Shown here: one piece after another, positions 26,144 through 34,451 of the stretch
Layout of the letters: each line of letters opens with the position of its first letter
Numbering within the stretch: the stretch's first letter is position 1
From: Veillonella sp. VA139
GTDB taxonomy: Bacteria > Bacillota > Negativicutes > Veillonellales > Veillonellaceae
Length of the DNA stretch: 64,000 nt
Assembly: GCF_003992005.1 (NCBI RefSeq)
Contig: NZ_RQVL01000001.1
Location: 62,001-126,000 of the forward strand
Direction: 5' to 3'
The notes under the pieces: generated by a model
What the model saw: only the letters and a program-made list of their open reading frames with translations
The model's database searches: none
Told to the model about the DNA's origin: nothing
Position numbers and translations under genes: made by a program

Positions 26144-27865
26144 ATGGATACAATGAAACAAGCTCTTGGGCTTACAGGCAATGACAGAATGGAAGTTATG
26201 ATTGATATTAAAGATCGCTTTCTCGGTGGCACCTTAGATTTAGAAACAGCTCGTACGTTATTGAAAGAAAAAATCGGCACGTGCACCCCTGATGAATTTG
26301 CCTATGGTGAACAACAATTAAAAGGTTCTTACACAGACGAAGAAATCACACATCGTATGGATGATTTATTAGAATTATTCGATGGCATTTTAATCCGCGC
26401 AAATAATGAATATCCTGAGCATCATCCATTGACGGTATATCTAAATGAAATCAACGCCATGGAACAACAGTTGACGGAAATGGAAGCTTTGTTACAAGCA
26501 CCTCACTTTATTCTGAATCCTTGGCTTGGTGTATATGATGCACTTACTACTTGGCGCACCCATTTAGCCCGCAAACAAAATCAATTGTACCCTGTGTTAG
26601 AGCGTTACGGTTTCGATCGTCCTACAAAAATCATGTGGACCTTCGACGATGCTGTTCGTGATGCTATCTCTGAAAGTAAACAACTCCTAGAATCTGGGAA
26701 GGAATCTGAATTTTTAGCTAAACAAGCGGACGTCATCGATATTATCCGTGACCTCAATAACAAAGAAAAAGAAGTACTCATCCCAACAGCATGGAAGTTA
26801 TTACAAGACAGTGACTTCATCACTATGAGCCAAGGCGATCATGAAATTGGATTTGCTTTCATCACCCCTCCTCCATTTTATAAAGGTCGTCCTGATGCGG
26901 AACCTAAAAACCTTGGAGAGGCATCTACAAATGTGGGTCATGTAACAACACAACATAATCATGCTGATGTGGAAAATCATGAAAATACCCAATTAGGTGG
27001 TACTGGTAACCCTACCGCACTGTTACAAGAGTTAGCACAATTAGTGGGCAAGTATGGCATTAACGGAAGCCCTGAACAAACGCATGACCTAGCTGTGGGG
27101 GCGTTGACAATTGAACAAATTAAATTAATCTTCAAATTCTTACCTGTAGATATTACCTTTGTAGACGAAAATGACTTAGTTCGTTTCTATAATGATACAA
27201 AGCACCGTATCTTCCCTCGCAGTTCTAATATCATCGGTCGCATCGTACAAAACTGCCATCCAAAGAAAAGTCTACCTTTAGTACAAGAAATTATCGATTC
27301 TTTCAAAGCTGGCAGACAAGATTACGCTGAAATGTGGATTAACAAGCCTGATCTATTCATCCACATCGAATACATCGCAGTGCGCAATGAACAAGGCCAG
27401 TTCAAAGGCATTTTAGAAATGGTTCAAGATTGTACGCATATTCGTAGCTTAAGTGGTTCTCGCAAAGAACTGATTTGGGAAGGTGCTAATTCTGCGTACC
27501 ATGCCGTAGACCACATCGATTACAAGCATGTACGCCAAGAGGATAGTACAACTAACTCAACTGAACAAGGTACGGCGCCAGAAAGCACACCACAACCTAT
27601 CGTGCAAGATAACGTATCACAGTCTACGGTCTACGAAAACGACCTAGGTTTAACAGGAGATACAAAACTATTCCCTCTATTCGATGTAATCCCAGGTCTA
27701 AAAGATCATATGATTCATATCAATCCAAACTTTAAAATGCTTAATTCTCCACTTGCTAAATTGATGAAACACAAAGCTACTTTATCCATGGTAGCAGAAC
27801 GTGGTGAGATGTCATTGGACGTTTTAATCCAATCAATCTTAGCTTTCAAACATAAAAACCAATAA
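26144..27865 (+). CDS. DUF438 / hemerythrin-like / PAS protein with C-terminal DUF1858 domain
   Basis: Cytoplasmic protein of 573 residues, probably a redox or gas sensor. DUF438 spans residues about 20-85, with GEQQL and a following helical hairpin. A hemerythrin-like helical region (about 90-240) keeps HHPL, HLARKQNQLYP and KEKEVLIP, positions that bind iron in this family. A PAS domain (about 320-445) carries FVDENDLVRFYND, RIFPRSSNIIGR and QNCHPKKS. The C-terminus (510-573) looks like DUF1858, often found with hybrid-cluster or nitrite-handling proteins. AAAGGA precedes the ATG. It stands alone with its own terminator. Iron binding and the sensed signal are inference. Confidence 0.85.
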   Translation: MDTMKQALGLTGNDRMEVMIDIKDRFLGGTLDLETARTLLKEKIGTCTPDEFAYGEQQLKGSYTDEEITHRMDDLLELFDGILIRANNEYPEHHPLTVYLNEINAMEQQLTEMEALLQAPHFILNPWLGVYDALTTWRTHLARKQNQLYPVLERYGFDRPTKIMWTFDDAVRDAISESKQLLESGKESEFLAKQADVIDIIRDLNNKEKEVLIPTAWKLLQDSDFITMSQGDHEIGFAFITPPPFYKGRPDAEPKNLGEASTNVGHVTTQHNHADVENHENTQLGGTGNPTALLQELAQLVGKYGINGSPEQTHDLAVGALTIEQIKLIFKFLPVDITFVDENDLVRFYNDTKHRIFPRSSNIIGRIVQNCHPKKSLPLVQEIIDSFKAGRQDYAEMWINKPDLFIHIEYIAVRNEQGQFKGILEMVQDCTHIRSLSGSRKELIWEGANSAYHAVDHIDYKHVRQEDSTTNSTEQGTAPESTPQPIVQDNVSQSTVYENDLGLTGDTKLFPLFDVIPGLKDHMIHINPNFKMLNSPLAKLMKHKATLSMVAERGEMSLDVLIQSILAFKHKNQ

Positions 27866-27874
27866 TATCTATTT

Positions 27875-27901
27875 GAGGACCATCATTGATGGTCCTCTTT
27901 T
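27875..27901 (+). terminator. Terminator after the DUF438 gene
   Basis: Perfect 11-bp inverted repeat (27875-27885 with 27887-27897), followed by TTTTATTC, 10 bp past the stop. Confidence 0.9.
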
Positions 27902-28077
27902 ATTCTTATTTCTAATAAAATTCCATTACCTTTTCAATTTCGAGTATTTTATACACCACTTTCATATGGTCATGCATCACCCAACTCTTTCTACACAGCA
28001 AAACTACATAGAGTGCCTTTCAATATATACACAATTACAACAAATAGAGTATACTAAGTAAAAAGGAGGTGTCACAC

Positions 28078-29244
28078 GTGCAGTATCGGCTTAAACTAAA
28101 AGATAAAGAGATTTTATACTTTCACATAGAAAAAGAATCCCATTCGTTAGGTACTACAACAGTACATGATTACATGGTGCATATTGATTCTATCTTAGAT
28201 ACAAAGCACCTTCCCTTAGGCTTAACTCCTACTGATACTGGCCTACATCAGTGGTTGTTAGAGCGGAAGATTCCTAAGAATCGGGCCTATGTAGATGAGT
28301 TATTACAAGCCTTGTCCGAAACGGATAATCCCTACTCCTACATCGATTTGTCCTACGGACTTTCCTTGAATGATGCCTATTGGGTTTGCCCTATCCATGA
28401 ACAGGCGACATGGCAAGCAATGAATCTGTATACGAACACGTTTGACGAAATCATCGCTCGCATTGCTTTCACCGGTTATGAAAGTAAAGTCCACCATATC
28501 ACCACCACCCCTGAGTATACTACGAATGGAATGCTAAAAAAGTGTTGGCACCGTATAGATTCCACAATTTATTTGTATAAGGGATCTACTCATCGGTTCG
28601 CTAATGGTGGACAAGAGGCTTTTATTGAATGTTACGCTTCACAAATTGCTGAGGCTATGGGGATTCCACATGTGCCCTATACGATTCATACCTATCACGG
28701 TGAACCTGTATCAGCGTGCCCGCTATTCACATCCGAACAGATAGGGTTCCTGCCTATGTCGAAATGCATCGACTCTATCACAACCCGTGACGACCTTAGT
28801 CGCTATCGCATCCAGTTAGAAATCGGACAACGATACGGTCTCACTGCATTTCAAGATATGATGGTATTCGACGCCTTTATTCGCAATGCAGACCGTCATT
28901 TGAATAACTTTGGCTTTCTATTCCACACTGAAAGCAACGAACTCATCGGTCCAGCCCCACTCTTTGACCACGGGAACTCCTTATTCTACAATGCCTGTGA
29001 TGAGGACTACGACCATTTAGACACAGTGAACCATAATACTAGCTATTGGGGCATCTCCTACGAAGAACAAGCAAAGCGTTTTTTACAAGTTCGTCATATC
29101 CCTATGTTAGAAACCATGAAGACTTTTACTTTCGATTATGTCCCCTCTTCCATTCTAACAGAAAAAAAAGTAAGAGCCTTAGAATCCTTCTTACAGCGTA
29201 GGGCTACTCGATTCCTATCTTTCCTTAGTGAAACAATGGAATAA
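28078..29244 (+). CDS. HipA-like protein kinase, orphan
   Basis: Kinase of the HipA C-terminal superfamily, 388 residues. The catalytic loop FDAFIRNADRHLNNFGFL (near residue 265) has the D-x(4)-N arrangement. PLFDHGNSLF provides the DxG-type metal-binding aspartate. An ATP-contact lysine is plausible in TIYLYKGST. Start: GTG at 28078 lies 8 nt after AAGGAGG, whereas the GTG three codons earlier overlaps that site, so I prefer 28078. Classical HipA toxins sit beside a HipB antitoxin; none is found here, and the neighbours have their own terminators. It may instead be a regulatory kinase. Target unknown. Confidence 0.82.
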   Translation: MQYRLKLKDKEILYFHIEKESHSLGTTTVHDYMVHIDSILDTKHLPLGLTPTDTGLHQWLLERKIPKNRAYVDELLQALSETDNPYSYIDLSYGLSLNDAYWVCPIHEQATWQAMNLYTNTFDEIIARIAFTGYESKVHHITTTPEYTTNGMLKKCWHRIDSTIYLYKGSTHRFANGGQEAFIECYASQIAEAMGIPHVPYTIHTYHGEPVSACPLFTSEQIGFLPMSKCIDSITTRDDLSRYRIQLEIGQRYGLTAFQDMMVFDAFIRNADRHLNNFGFLFHTESNELIGPAPLFDHGNSLFYNACDEDYDHLDTVNHNTSYWGISYEEQAKRFLQVRHIPMLETMKTFTFDYVPSSILTEKKVRALESFLQRRATRFLSFLSETME

Positions 29245-29275
29245 TGATACTCAAAATAGTCCCACAATATATACC

Positions 29276-29318
29276 ATAGAACTAACATATACTATGGAAC
29301 TAACATATATGATAGAAC
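29276..29318. repeat. Short tandem repeat, 18-bp unit, about 2.4 copies
   Basis: Units at 29276-29293 and 29294-29311 share ATRGAACTAACATATAYK; a partial third runs to 29318. It lies between the kinase stop and a shared terminator. Confidence 0.7.
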
Positions 29319-29321
29319 CGC

Positions 29322-29367
29322 AAAAAGACAGACACAGTTTGTACCATCAAACCATGTCTGTCTTTTT
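29322..29367. terminator. Bidirectional terminator between the HipA-like kinase and alaT
   Basis: Perfect 13-bp inverted repeat (29322-29334 with 29355-29367) with A and T runs on both sides. Inside the loop GTTTG and CAAAC can extend the stem. It serves convergent genes. Confidence 0.88.
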
Positions 29368-29369
29368 GA

Positions 29370-30557
29370 TTACTCAATTTCTTTATTTTTAATTTTTTCC
29401 AAGAATATCTCGATTCGTTTTACCGCTTCTTTAATATTCTGCAAGGAGTTAGAATAAGCTACGCGAACGAATCCTTCTCCACAGTCGCCAAAGGCATTAC
29501 CAGGAACAACGGCAATACGTTGATCATACAGAAGTTTTTCACAAAACTCTTCTGATGTCATGCCTGTGCTCGTAATGGACGGGAATACATAGAATGCCCC
29601 TTCTGGCTCGAATGTATGAAGTCCCATACGATTGAAAGCACTTACCAATAAGCGACGACGCATATCATACTCTTCACGCATGTATTGAATATCTTTGTCT
29701 CCGTTTTTTAAAGCCTCAATAGCCGCATATTGAGACATGGACGGAGCACTCATAATACCATATTGATGCATCTTCGTCATCTGTGCAATAATCGGTGCTG
29801 GACCTGTAGCAAATCCAAGGCGCCACCCTGTCATGGCAAAGGCTTTGGAAAATCCATTGATTAAGATTGTCCGCTCTTGCATACCTGGTATAGATGCAAT
29901 AGATACATGTGGTTCATCACCATAGGTAAGTTCACTGTATAACTCATCGGACAAAATAAATAAATCATGTTTAATCACAACTTCTGCAATGGCTTCCAAG
30001 TGCTCACGGCGTAATACCGCCCCTGTTGGATTATTAGGGAACGGTAATACTAACAGCTTCGTCTTTTCTGTCACAGCCGCTTCAATCGCCTCTGGAGTCA
30101 AACGAAACTCATCTTCTTCTTTCGTGATGATCTGCACTGGTTTGGCGTTACACAATTCAGCCAATGGCGTGTAACACACAAAGCTCGGCACAGGAATCAA
30201 CACTTCATCCCCTGGGTTGAGTAAGGTACGACAGGTTAAGTCAATGGCCTCTGAGCCACCTACGGTGACAATCACTTCTGTAGCTGGGTCATAAGACACA
30301 TGATACTTTCGTTCTAACCACTTAGAAATTTCTTCCCGTAATTCCATAAAACCACGATTAGGAGAATACCAAGTTTTCCCCTTTTCTAATGTGTTAATCC
30401 CTTCTTCACGTATATGATAGGGCGTAGCAAAATCTGGTTCACCAATACTGAGGGAAATCACATTATCTAATTCGTTAGCAATTTCAAAAAAACGACGAAT
30501 CCCCGATGGTTTCACAGCTTTGATTTCAGAATTTAAATAGTTGTCATAATTAATCAT
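29370..30557 (-). CDS. alaT: PLP aminotransferase, alanine/aspartate type
   Basis: Class I/II aminotransferase of 395 residues. Signature segments are SIGEPDFATP, PNNPTGAVL, the aspartate in LSDELYSELTYG and the PLP lysine in NGFSKAFAMTGWRLGF. The pairing with an Lrp-type gene resembles B. subtilis alaR-alaT (yugG-yugH), where AlaT converts pyruvate and glutamate to alanine; that function is inferred from context. I chose ATG 30557 because GGAG lies 11 nt upstream and the longer frame lies within alaR. It overlaps the alaR stop by 8 bp. Confidence 0.88.
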   Translation of the reverse strand: MINYDNYLNSEIKAVKPSGIRRFFEIANELDNVISLSIGEPDFATPYHIREEGINTLEKGKTWYSPNRGFMELREEISKWLERKYHVSYDPATEVIVTVGGSEAIDLTCRTLLNPGDEVLIPVPSFVCYTPLAELCNAKPVQIITKEEDEFRLTPEAIEAAVTEKTKLLVLPFPNNPTGAVLRREHLEAIAEVVIKHDLFILSDELYSELTYGDEPHVSIASIPGMQERTILINGFSKAFAMTGWRLGFATGPAPIIAQMTKMHQYGIMSAPSMSQYAAIEALKNGDKDIQYMREEYDMRRRLLVSAFNRMGLHTFEPEGAFYVFPSITSTGMTSEEFCEKLLYDQRIAVVPGNAFGDCGEGFVRVAYSNSLQNIKEAVKRIEIFLEKIKNKEIE

Positions 30558-31059
30558 CGAATACATTTCTCCGATCTTCACGAACTCCACCCGTGTGGAA
30601 CACAATATTGTTATCTTTATAACGTGTTAAGATAAAGTTTGTTGTAGTGGAAAGCACCGAATTTAATGTAGATAGACGGCGAGATACGAATAACGCAATA
30701 TCACGCATGCTAGCTCCTTCCACGATAACCGTTAAATCATAGCTACCAGACATAAGGTATACACCTTGTACTTCTGGAAATTCCATAATTCGTTCTGCCA
30801 CTTTATCAAAGCCTTGATCGGGAGCAGGAGTCACGCCTAATTGGATAAGAGCAGTAGATTTGTTTTGGTCTACTTGTTCCCAATCAATGACTGCTTGGTA
30901 CCGTTTAATAATACCAGACTCCTCGAAGGCTTGAATACGACTTGCCACATGTGCTTCTTCACTATTGAGCATAATAGCGAGGTCGGCGGCCGACATGGAG
31001 GCGTCCTCATCTAATAAACGTAATAAACGATGATCCAATGTGTCTAATTGTACTGTCAT
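30550..31059 (-). CDS. alaR: Lrp/AsnC-family transcription regulator
   Basis: Small DNA-binding regulator of 169 residues that responds to an amino acid. The N-terminal helix-turn-helix runs LDHRLLRLLDEDASMSAADLA through HVASRIQAFEESGIIKRYQAV; the C-terminal RAM ligand domain includes VYLMSGSYDLTVIVEG. AAAGGAG sits 8 nt before ATG 31059. It is co-transcribed with the aminotransferase and by analogy to AlaR probably controls it and itself. A GCATTG/CAATGC inverted repeat lies in its leader. Confidence 0.88.
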   Translation of the reverse strand: MTVQLDTLDHRLLRLLDEDASMSAADLAIMLNSEEAHVASRIQAFEESGIIKRYQAVIDWEQVDQNKSTALIQLGVTPAPDQGFDKVAERIMEFPEVQGVYLMSGSYDLTVIVEGASMRDIALFVSRRLSTLNSVLSTTTNFILTRYKDNNIVFHTGGVREDRRNVFDD

Positions 31060-31107
31060 AAGGGAGACTCCTTTCTTATGATTCACATCTATGTCTTATA
31101 AACTATC

Positions 31108-31170
31108 GCATTGTACATATATGCTCAATGCTTATCTTTTTATTATAGTCAGTTTCTCTGAAAGTAGCAA
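31108..31170 (-). promoter_or_regulatory. alaR-alaT promoter and leader inverted repeat
   Basis: Minus strand TTGCTA (31165-31170), 17-bp spacer, perfect TATAAT (31142-31147). Downstream GCATTG (31108-31113) and CAATGC (31126-31131) form a 6-bp dyad with a 12-nt centre, a possible autoregulatory site. The rest of this 480-bp divergent gap shows no gene. Confidence 0.6.
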
Positions 31171-31440
31171 TATATTATGTTACACCTACACAATGTAATC
31201 GCAAGATAGTCTGCTCAAAACAAATCTATACTGATGATCCAACTAGAGATACAACATATCCCCTCATATTAATATCTCTTTTATACCAGTTTCTAACTTC
31301 ATGGATGGTCATACTCTAAAAAAATTTTATATCCTCTCTTTCCTTTCCCTCTCTCCTGAAGTGTACGAAATTATTTTATATGATACGCTCATATCCCTAT
31401 TCTTACCTAGTTGTTTCTCCTGTTTACCTATCCGTACATT

Positions 31441-31455
31441 GTTAACTTAGTTAAC
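31441..31455. promoter_or_regulatory. GTTAAC-TTA-GTTAAC operator candidate
   Basis: A perfect 6-3-6 inverted repeat that is also a direct repeat, 26 bp upstream of the -35 of the following transporter gene. It looks like a dimeric regulator site; the protein is unknown. Confidence 0.45.
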
Positions 31456-31480
31456 TTCTATCGAAAATATTTATATAACC

Positions 31481-31509
31481 TTTACAAGATTTGCAATTAG
31501 GTATATTCT
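31481..31509 (+). promoter_or_regulatory. Promoter of the MFS transporter gene
   Basis: TTTACA (31481-31486), 17-bp spacer, TATTCT (31504-31509), 31 bp before the ATG. Confidence 0.5.
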
Positions 31510-31540
31510 ATAAAACGTATTACAAAAGGAGGAGTTATTC

Positions 31541-32767
31541 ATGAATGCCCAATCGATACAAAATCAAGAAGAAACACTTTTTAATTCTGGGTTCATTAGT
31601 ATTACCATCATTAATTTTATTGTCTTTTTAGTGTACTACTGCTTTGTAGTCATCACAGCAAGCTATGCTACGAAAGAACTTCATTCTACCGTTGCGGAAG
31701 CAGGATTCGCTACCGGTATCTATATTATTGGTACCTTATTCGCTCGTCTTATCATGGGACAACGCTTAGAACTGATCGGCCGTAAAGAGGTACTTCGGTA
31801 CGGAGCTATTTTTTATTTCCTCACTACCCTTGCGTATCTCATCGCCAAAGATATTCTAATCTTGGATGCAGTCCGTTTCCTAAACGGTTTTGCTTACGGT
31901 ACTGTATCCACCGCAGCCAATGCCGTAGTCACTGCTTACATTCCGAAATCGAAAGATGGAGAAGGTATCAATTATTATGGTCTCAGCACTAGCTTAGCAG
32001 CGGCTATTGGTCCTTTCATTGGCATGATTTTATTACCTGCCGTTGGGTTTACGTGGATTATTTATTTAGCCGTCCTATTATCTATCGGTGTTGCCATCGC
32101 TTGTTTACGATTCCCTGTACAAAATTTAGTACTATCCTCTAGGGAAGTAGCTTCTATGACATCTTGGTCTATGAAGAATTTCATTGAACCACGTGTATCC
32201 TTCATCGCCTTTCTTGGATTCCTAATGGGCTTAGCCTATTCTAGCGTACTCGGTTTCCTTTCTATCTTCACCCATGAAATCGGTCTCATTACAGCAGGAG
32301 CCTTCTTCTTTGTGGTCTATGCCCTTGTGATTACCGTAACCCGTCCTATTGCAGGTCGTATCTTCGATGAACGCGGTGAAAATGCTGTCATGTACCCTAG
32401 CTATGTATGTTTAACGATTGGTCTTTTACTCATCGCTTATAGCTTCAATGCAGCGTTACTACTTATCGCCGGAGCCTTTGTAGGCTTAGGTTATGGTACC
32501 TTTATGTCTAACGGACAAGCTATTTGCTTGAAAGCTGTAGAACCTGCCAAAATTGGGGTGGCCCTTTCCACCTATTTTATTGGTCTAGATCTTGGATTAG
32601 GCGTCGGACCTTATACATTAGGAATCTTACATGGCTTACTATCCTACAGCGGAATCTATATGGTATCTGCCATCATTCCAGTTATCGTATTGATACTTTA
32701 TGCCATCTACTATAAACCTGTAAAAAAAGAAGAGATTTACGAAGAAGAAATTCCTCAGCATCAATAA
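31541..32767 (+). CDS. MFS transporter, drug/metabolite efflux type
   Basis: Inner-membrane carrier with 12 predicted helices, 408 residues. It shows the MFS loop ARLIMGQRLELIGRKEVLR between helices 2 and 3, RFLNGFAYGTVSTAANAVV in helix 4, and RPIAGRIFDERGENAVMYPS between helices 8 and 9. AAAGGAGGAG precedes the ATG. The gene stands alone, with its own promoter and a terminator shared with the next gene. Substrate unknown; it is related to the small-molecule exporters of Firmicutes. Confidence 0.88.
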   Translation: MNAQSIQNQEETLFNSGFISITIINFIVFLVYYCFVVITASYATKELHSTVAEAGFATGIYIIGTLFARLIMGQRLELIGRKEVLRYGAIFYFLTTLAYLIAKDILILDAVRFLNGFAYGTVSTAANAVVTAYIPKSKDGEGINYYGLSTSLAAAIGPFIGMILLPAVGFTWIIYLAVLLSIGVAIACLRFPVQNLVLSSREVASMTSWSMKNFIEPRVSFIAFLGFLMGLAYSSVLGFLSIFTHEIGLITAGAFFFVVYALVITVTRPIAGRIFDERGENAVMYPSYVCLTIGLLLIAYSFNAALLLIAGAFVGLGYGTFMSNGQAICLKAVEPAKIGVALSTYFIGLDLGLGVGPYTLGILHGLLSYSGIYMVSAIIPVIVLILYAIYYKPVKKEEIYEEEIPQHQ

Positions 32768-32782
32768 GCCTATAGATATAAA

Positions 32783-32839
32783 AAAGTGCCCTATACCTTA
32801 TGCTATGACATACATATGCATATCGGTATAGGGCACTTT
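32783..32839. terminator. Bidirectional terminator after the MFS gene
   Basis: Perfect 15-bp inverted repeat (32783-32797 with 32825-32839) flanked by A and T runs, between the convergent MFS gene and the 114-residue unknown gene. Confidence 0.85.
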
Positions 32840-32843
32840 AATA

Positions 32844-33188
32844 TTATCCTTTTCTTACAAATATACGAATTTTATTCGTCCTATCAATCAAATTAGTATC
32901 ATTACACCAAAATTTTAAAGTATCATAGCCAATATATGTATCTACATAAACTGTCCTCTCATTACTATAGATGATGGTTCCTAACTCATCATAACAGTTT
33001 ACGATAAACGCTAAATTACAATTAAATTTTCCATTCATGATTTCAAGTAAAATATAAAAGAATTGTGTACTCCCTTTATTGACTTCTTGTATTCCATAGG
33101 ACTGTACATTAATTTGAAAAAACTGAAATGTTTTTTCATTAATTTCAATAGCATTATATAATCGATCAACATCATTAACTGTATTCAT
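32844..33188 (-). CDS. Protein of unknown function, 114 residues
   Basis: I do not recognise the family. The sequence is rich in Asn, Tyr, Ile and Phe, acidic to neutral, with no signal peptide or membrane helix. Likely alternating strands (QFFQINVQSYGI, FFYILLEIMN, CNLAFIVNCYD) suggest a beta-sandwich-like fold. GGGAGGGACT precedes the ATG. The strong AT bias of the coding sequence differs from neighbouring housekeeping genes, so it may have been acquired. It sits between a terminator and the tRNA operon. Confidence 0.6.
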   Translation of the reverse strand: MNTVNDVDRLYNAIEINEKTFQFFQINVQSYGIQEVNKGSTQFFYILLEIMNGKFNCNLAFIVNCYDELGTIIYSNERTVYVDTYIGYDTLKFWCNDTNLIDRTNKIRIFVRKG

Positions 33189-33245
33189 AGTCCCTCCCTA
33201 AGCACACTCATTATATGATACTTACATTATAGTCCATTTACACAT

Positions 33246-33274
33246 AAAAAAATAGACCAACCGAAGTTGGTCTA
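33246..33274 (-). terminator. Terminator of the tRNA operon
   Basis: Perfect 9-bp stem (33253-33261 with 33266-33274) capped by a UUCG tetraloop on the minus strand and followed by seven T, just after tRNA-Leu. Confidence 0.95.
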
Positions 33275-33276
33275 AA

Positions 33277-33365
33277 TGGTGCCGAGGACCGGAATCGAAC
33301 CGGTACGGTTATCTCTAACCGACGGATTTTAAGTCCGTTGCGTCTGCCTGTTCCGCCACCCCGGC
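33277..33365 (-). tRNA. tRNA-Leu (UAA)
   Basis: 89 nt including the encoded CCA. Acceptor GCCGGGG, anticodon loop CTTAAAA (anticodon TAA), a long class II variable arm, and GGTTCGATTCC in the T arm. Last of five tRNAs in the unit. Confidence 0.97.
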
Positions 33366-33380
33366 ATGGGTGGAATGTTG

Positions 33381-33455
<75 letters not shown>

Positions 33456-33462
33456 AAAAAAG

Positions 33463-33537
33463 TGGAGCGGAAAACGAGATTCGAACTCGCGACCCCCGCC
33501 TTGGCAAGGCGGTGCTCTACCGCTGAGCTATTTCCGC
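33463..33537 (-). tRNA. tRNA-Gly (GCC)
   Basis: 75 nt with encoded CCA. Acceptor GCGGAAA pairs with TTTCCGC; anticodon loop TTGCCAA; T loop GTTCGAATC. Confidence 0.97.
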
Positions 33538-33540
33538 GAA

Positions 33541-33616
<76 letters not shown>

Positions 33617-33622
33617 AAGTAG

Positions 33623-33698
33623 TGGCGACCCCGATCGGATTTGAACCGACGATCTTCGCCGTGACAGGGCGACATGTTAACCGCTACACCACGGGGCC
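33623..33698 (-). tRNA. tRNA-Asp (GUC)
   Basis: 76 nt with encoded CCA. Acceptor GGCCCCG pairs with CGGGGTC; anticodon loop CTGTCAC; T loop GTTCAAATC. First in the five-tRNA transcript. Confidence 0.97.
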
Positions 33699-33714
33699 AA
33701 TTGACTACTTTGTT

Positions 33715-33743
33715 AGTATACCCTATTTCATTTCTTTCGTCAA
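33715..33743 (-). promoter_or_regulatory. Promoter of the tRNA operon
   Basis: Minus strand TTGACG (33738-33743), 17-bp spacer, TATACT (33715-33720), 16 bp before tRNA-Asp. Confidence 0.85.
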
Positions 33744-33851
33744 CTATTTTTTATATTTTTTTATAAAGAGTTTGTATTTCTGTGAAATCTTATCTAGGAC
33801 TTACGCAATAACCTCAATAACAGCCTTGTTCTTGATACTATTTTCTCTAAC

Positions 33852-34451
33852 TCAAGGTGCTAGTAAATATGGATTCGTTACTAATTCATGTCCCAATGTA
33901 GTACTCGTACCATGACCAGGGTATACCACATAGGCTGGATTGAATGTTTTTATTTTTTCTAATGTTGCTTTCATAGCCACAGGATTTCCATTATAGGTAT
34001 TTACTTTGCCTACGGTACCCTTAAACAATGTATCTCCTGTAAACAAAATATGTTGATACCCAATACATACACTACCTGCACTATGCCCAGGTACCTCCCA
34101 TACATGTAAAGAAAAAGGTCCTATCTGTAAAGGTCCCTCTCCTAGCGCAATATATGGCGAAGTAAATCGTTCTTTGTATCCCGATGGCATACGCCGTTTC
34201 ACCCGTAGTAATTCATCATCCATAGGATGCATATATACGGGAATATGATAATGCTCTACCAACGCATCGACGGCACAGATATGGTCTGCATGTCCATGTG
34301 TCAGTATAATACCCACGGGCTTCGCCTCCTCTATTTCTCTCATAATGCGGTGCCCGTGAAAGCCTGGATCGATAATAAGGGCGTATCCATTTTCTTTCAG
34401 TATATAGCAATTCGTTTTATATAAACCTTGAGGTGTTCTTACGATGTCCAT
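33852..34451 (-). CDS. MBL-fold metallo-hydrolase (glyoxalase II-like)
   Basis: Metallo-beta-lactamase-fold hydrolase of 199 residues with the zinc motif THGHADH (near residue 50), the GHSAGS histidine (near 120), the FTGDTLF aspartate (near 140) and a final YPGHG histidine. This pattern is that of small glyoxalase II / YcbL-like thioester hydrolases. The start overlaps the trkH 3' end by 35 bp and has a weak ribosome site, so coupling to trkH is likely. Substrate unknown. It is the last gene of the long minus-strand run; I see no clear terminator before the tRNA promoter. Confidence 0.87.
   Translation of the reverse strand: MDIVRTPQGLYKTNCYILKENGYALIIDPGFHGHRIMREIEEAKPVGIILTHGHADHICAVDALVEHYHIPVYMHPMDDELLRVKRRMPSGYKERFTSPYIALGEGPLQIGPFSLHVWEVPGHSAGSVCIGYQHILFTGDTLFKGTVGKVNTYNGNPVAMKATLEKIKTFNPAYVVYPGHGTSTTLGHELVTNPYLLAP

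Noticed and set aside
29276-29318. CRISPR-like repeat
   Set aside because: Units are 18 bp in direct tandem without spacers and only about 2.4 copies, with no cas genes.
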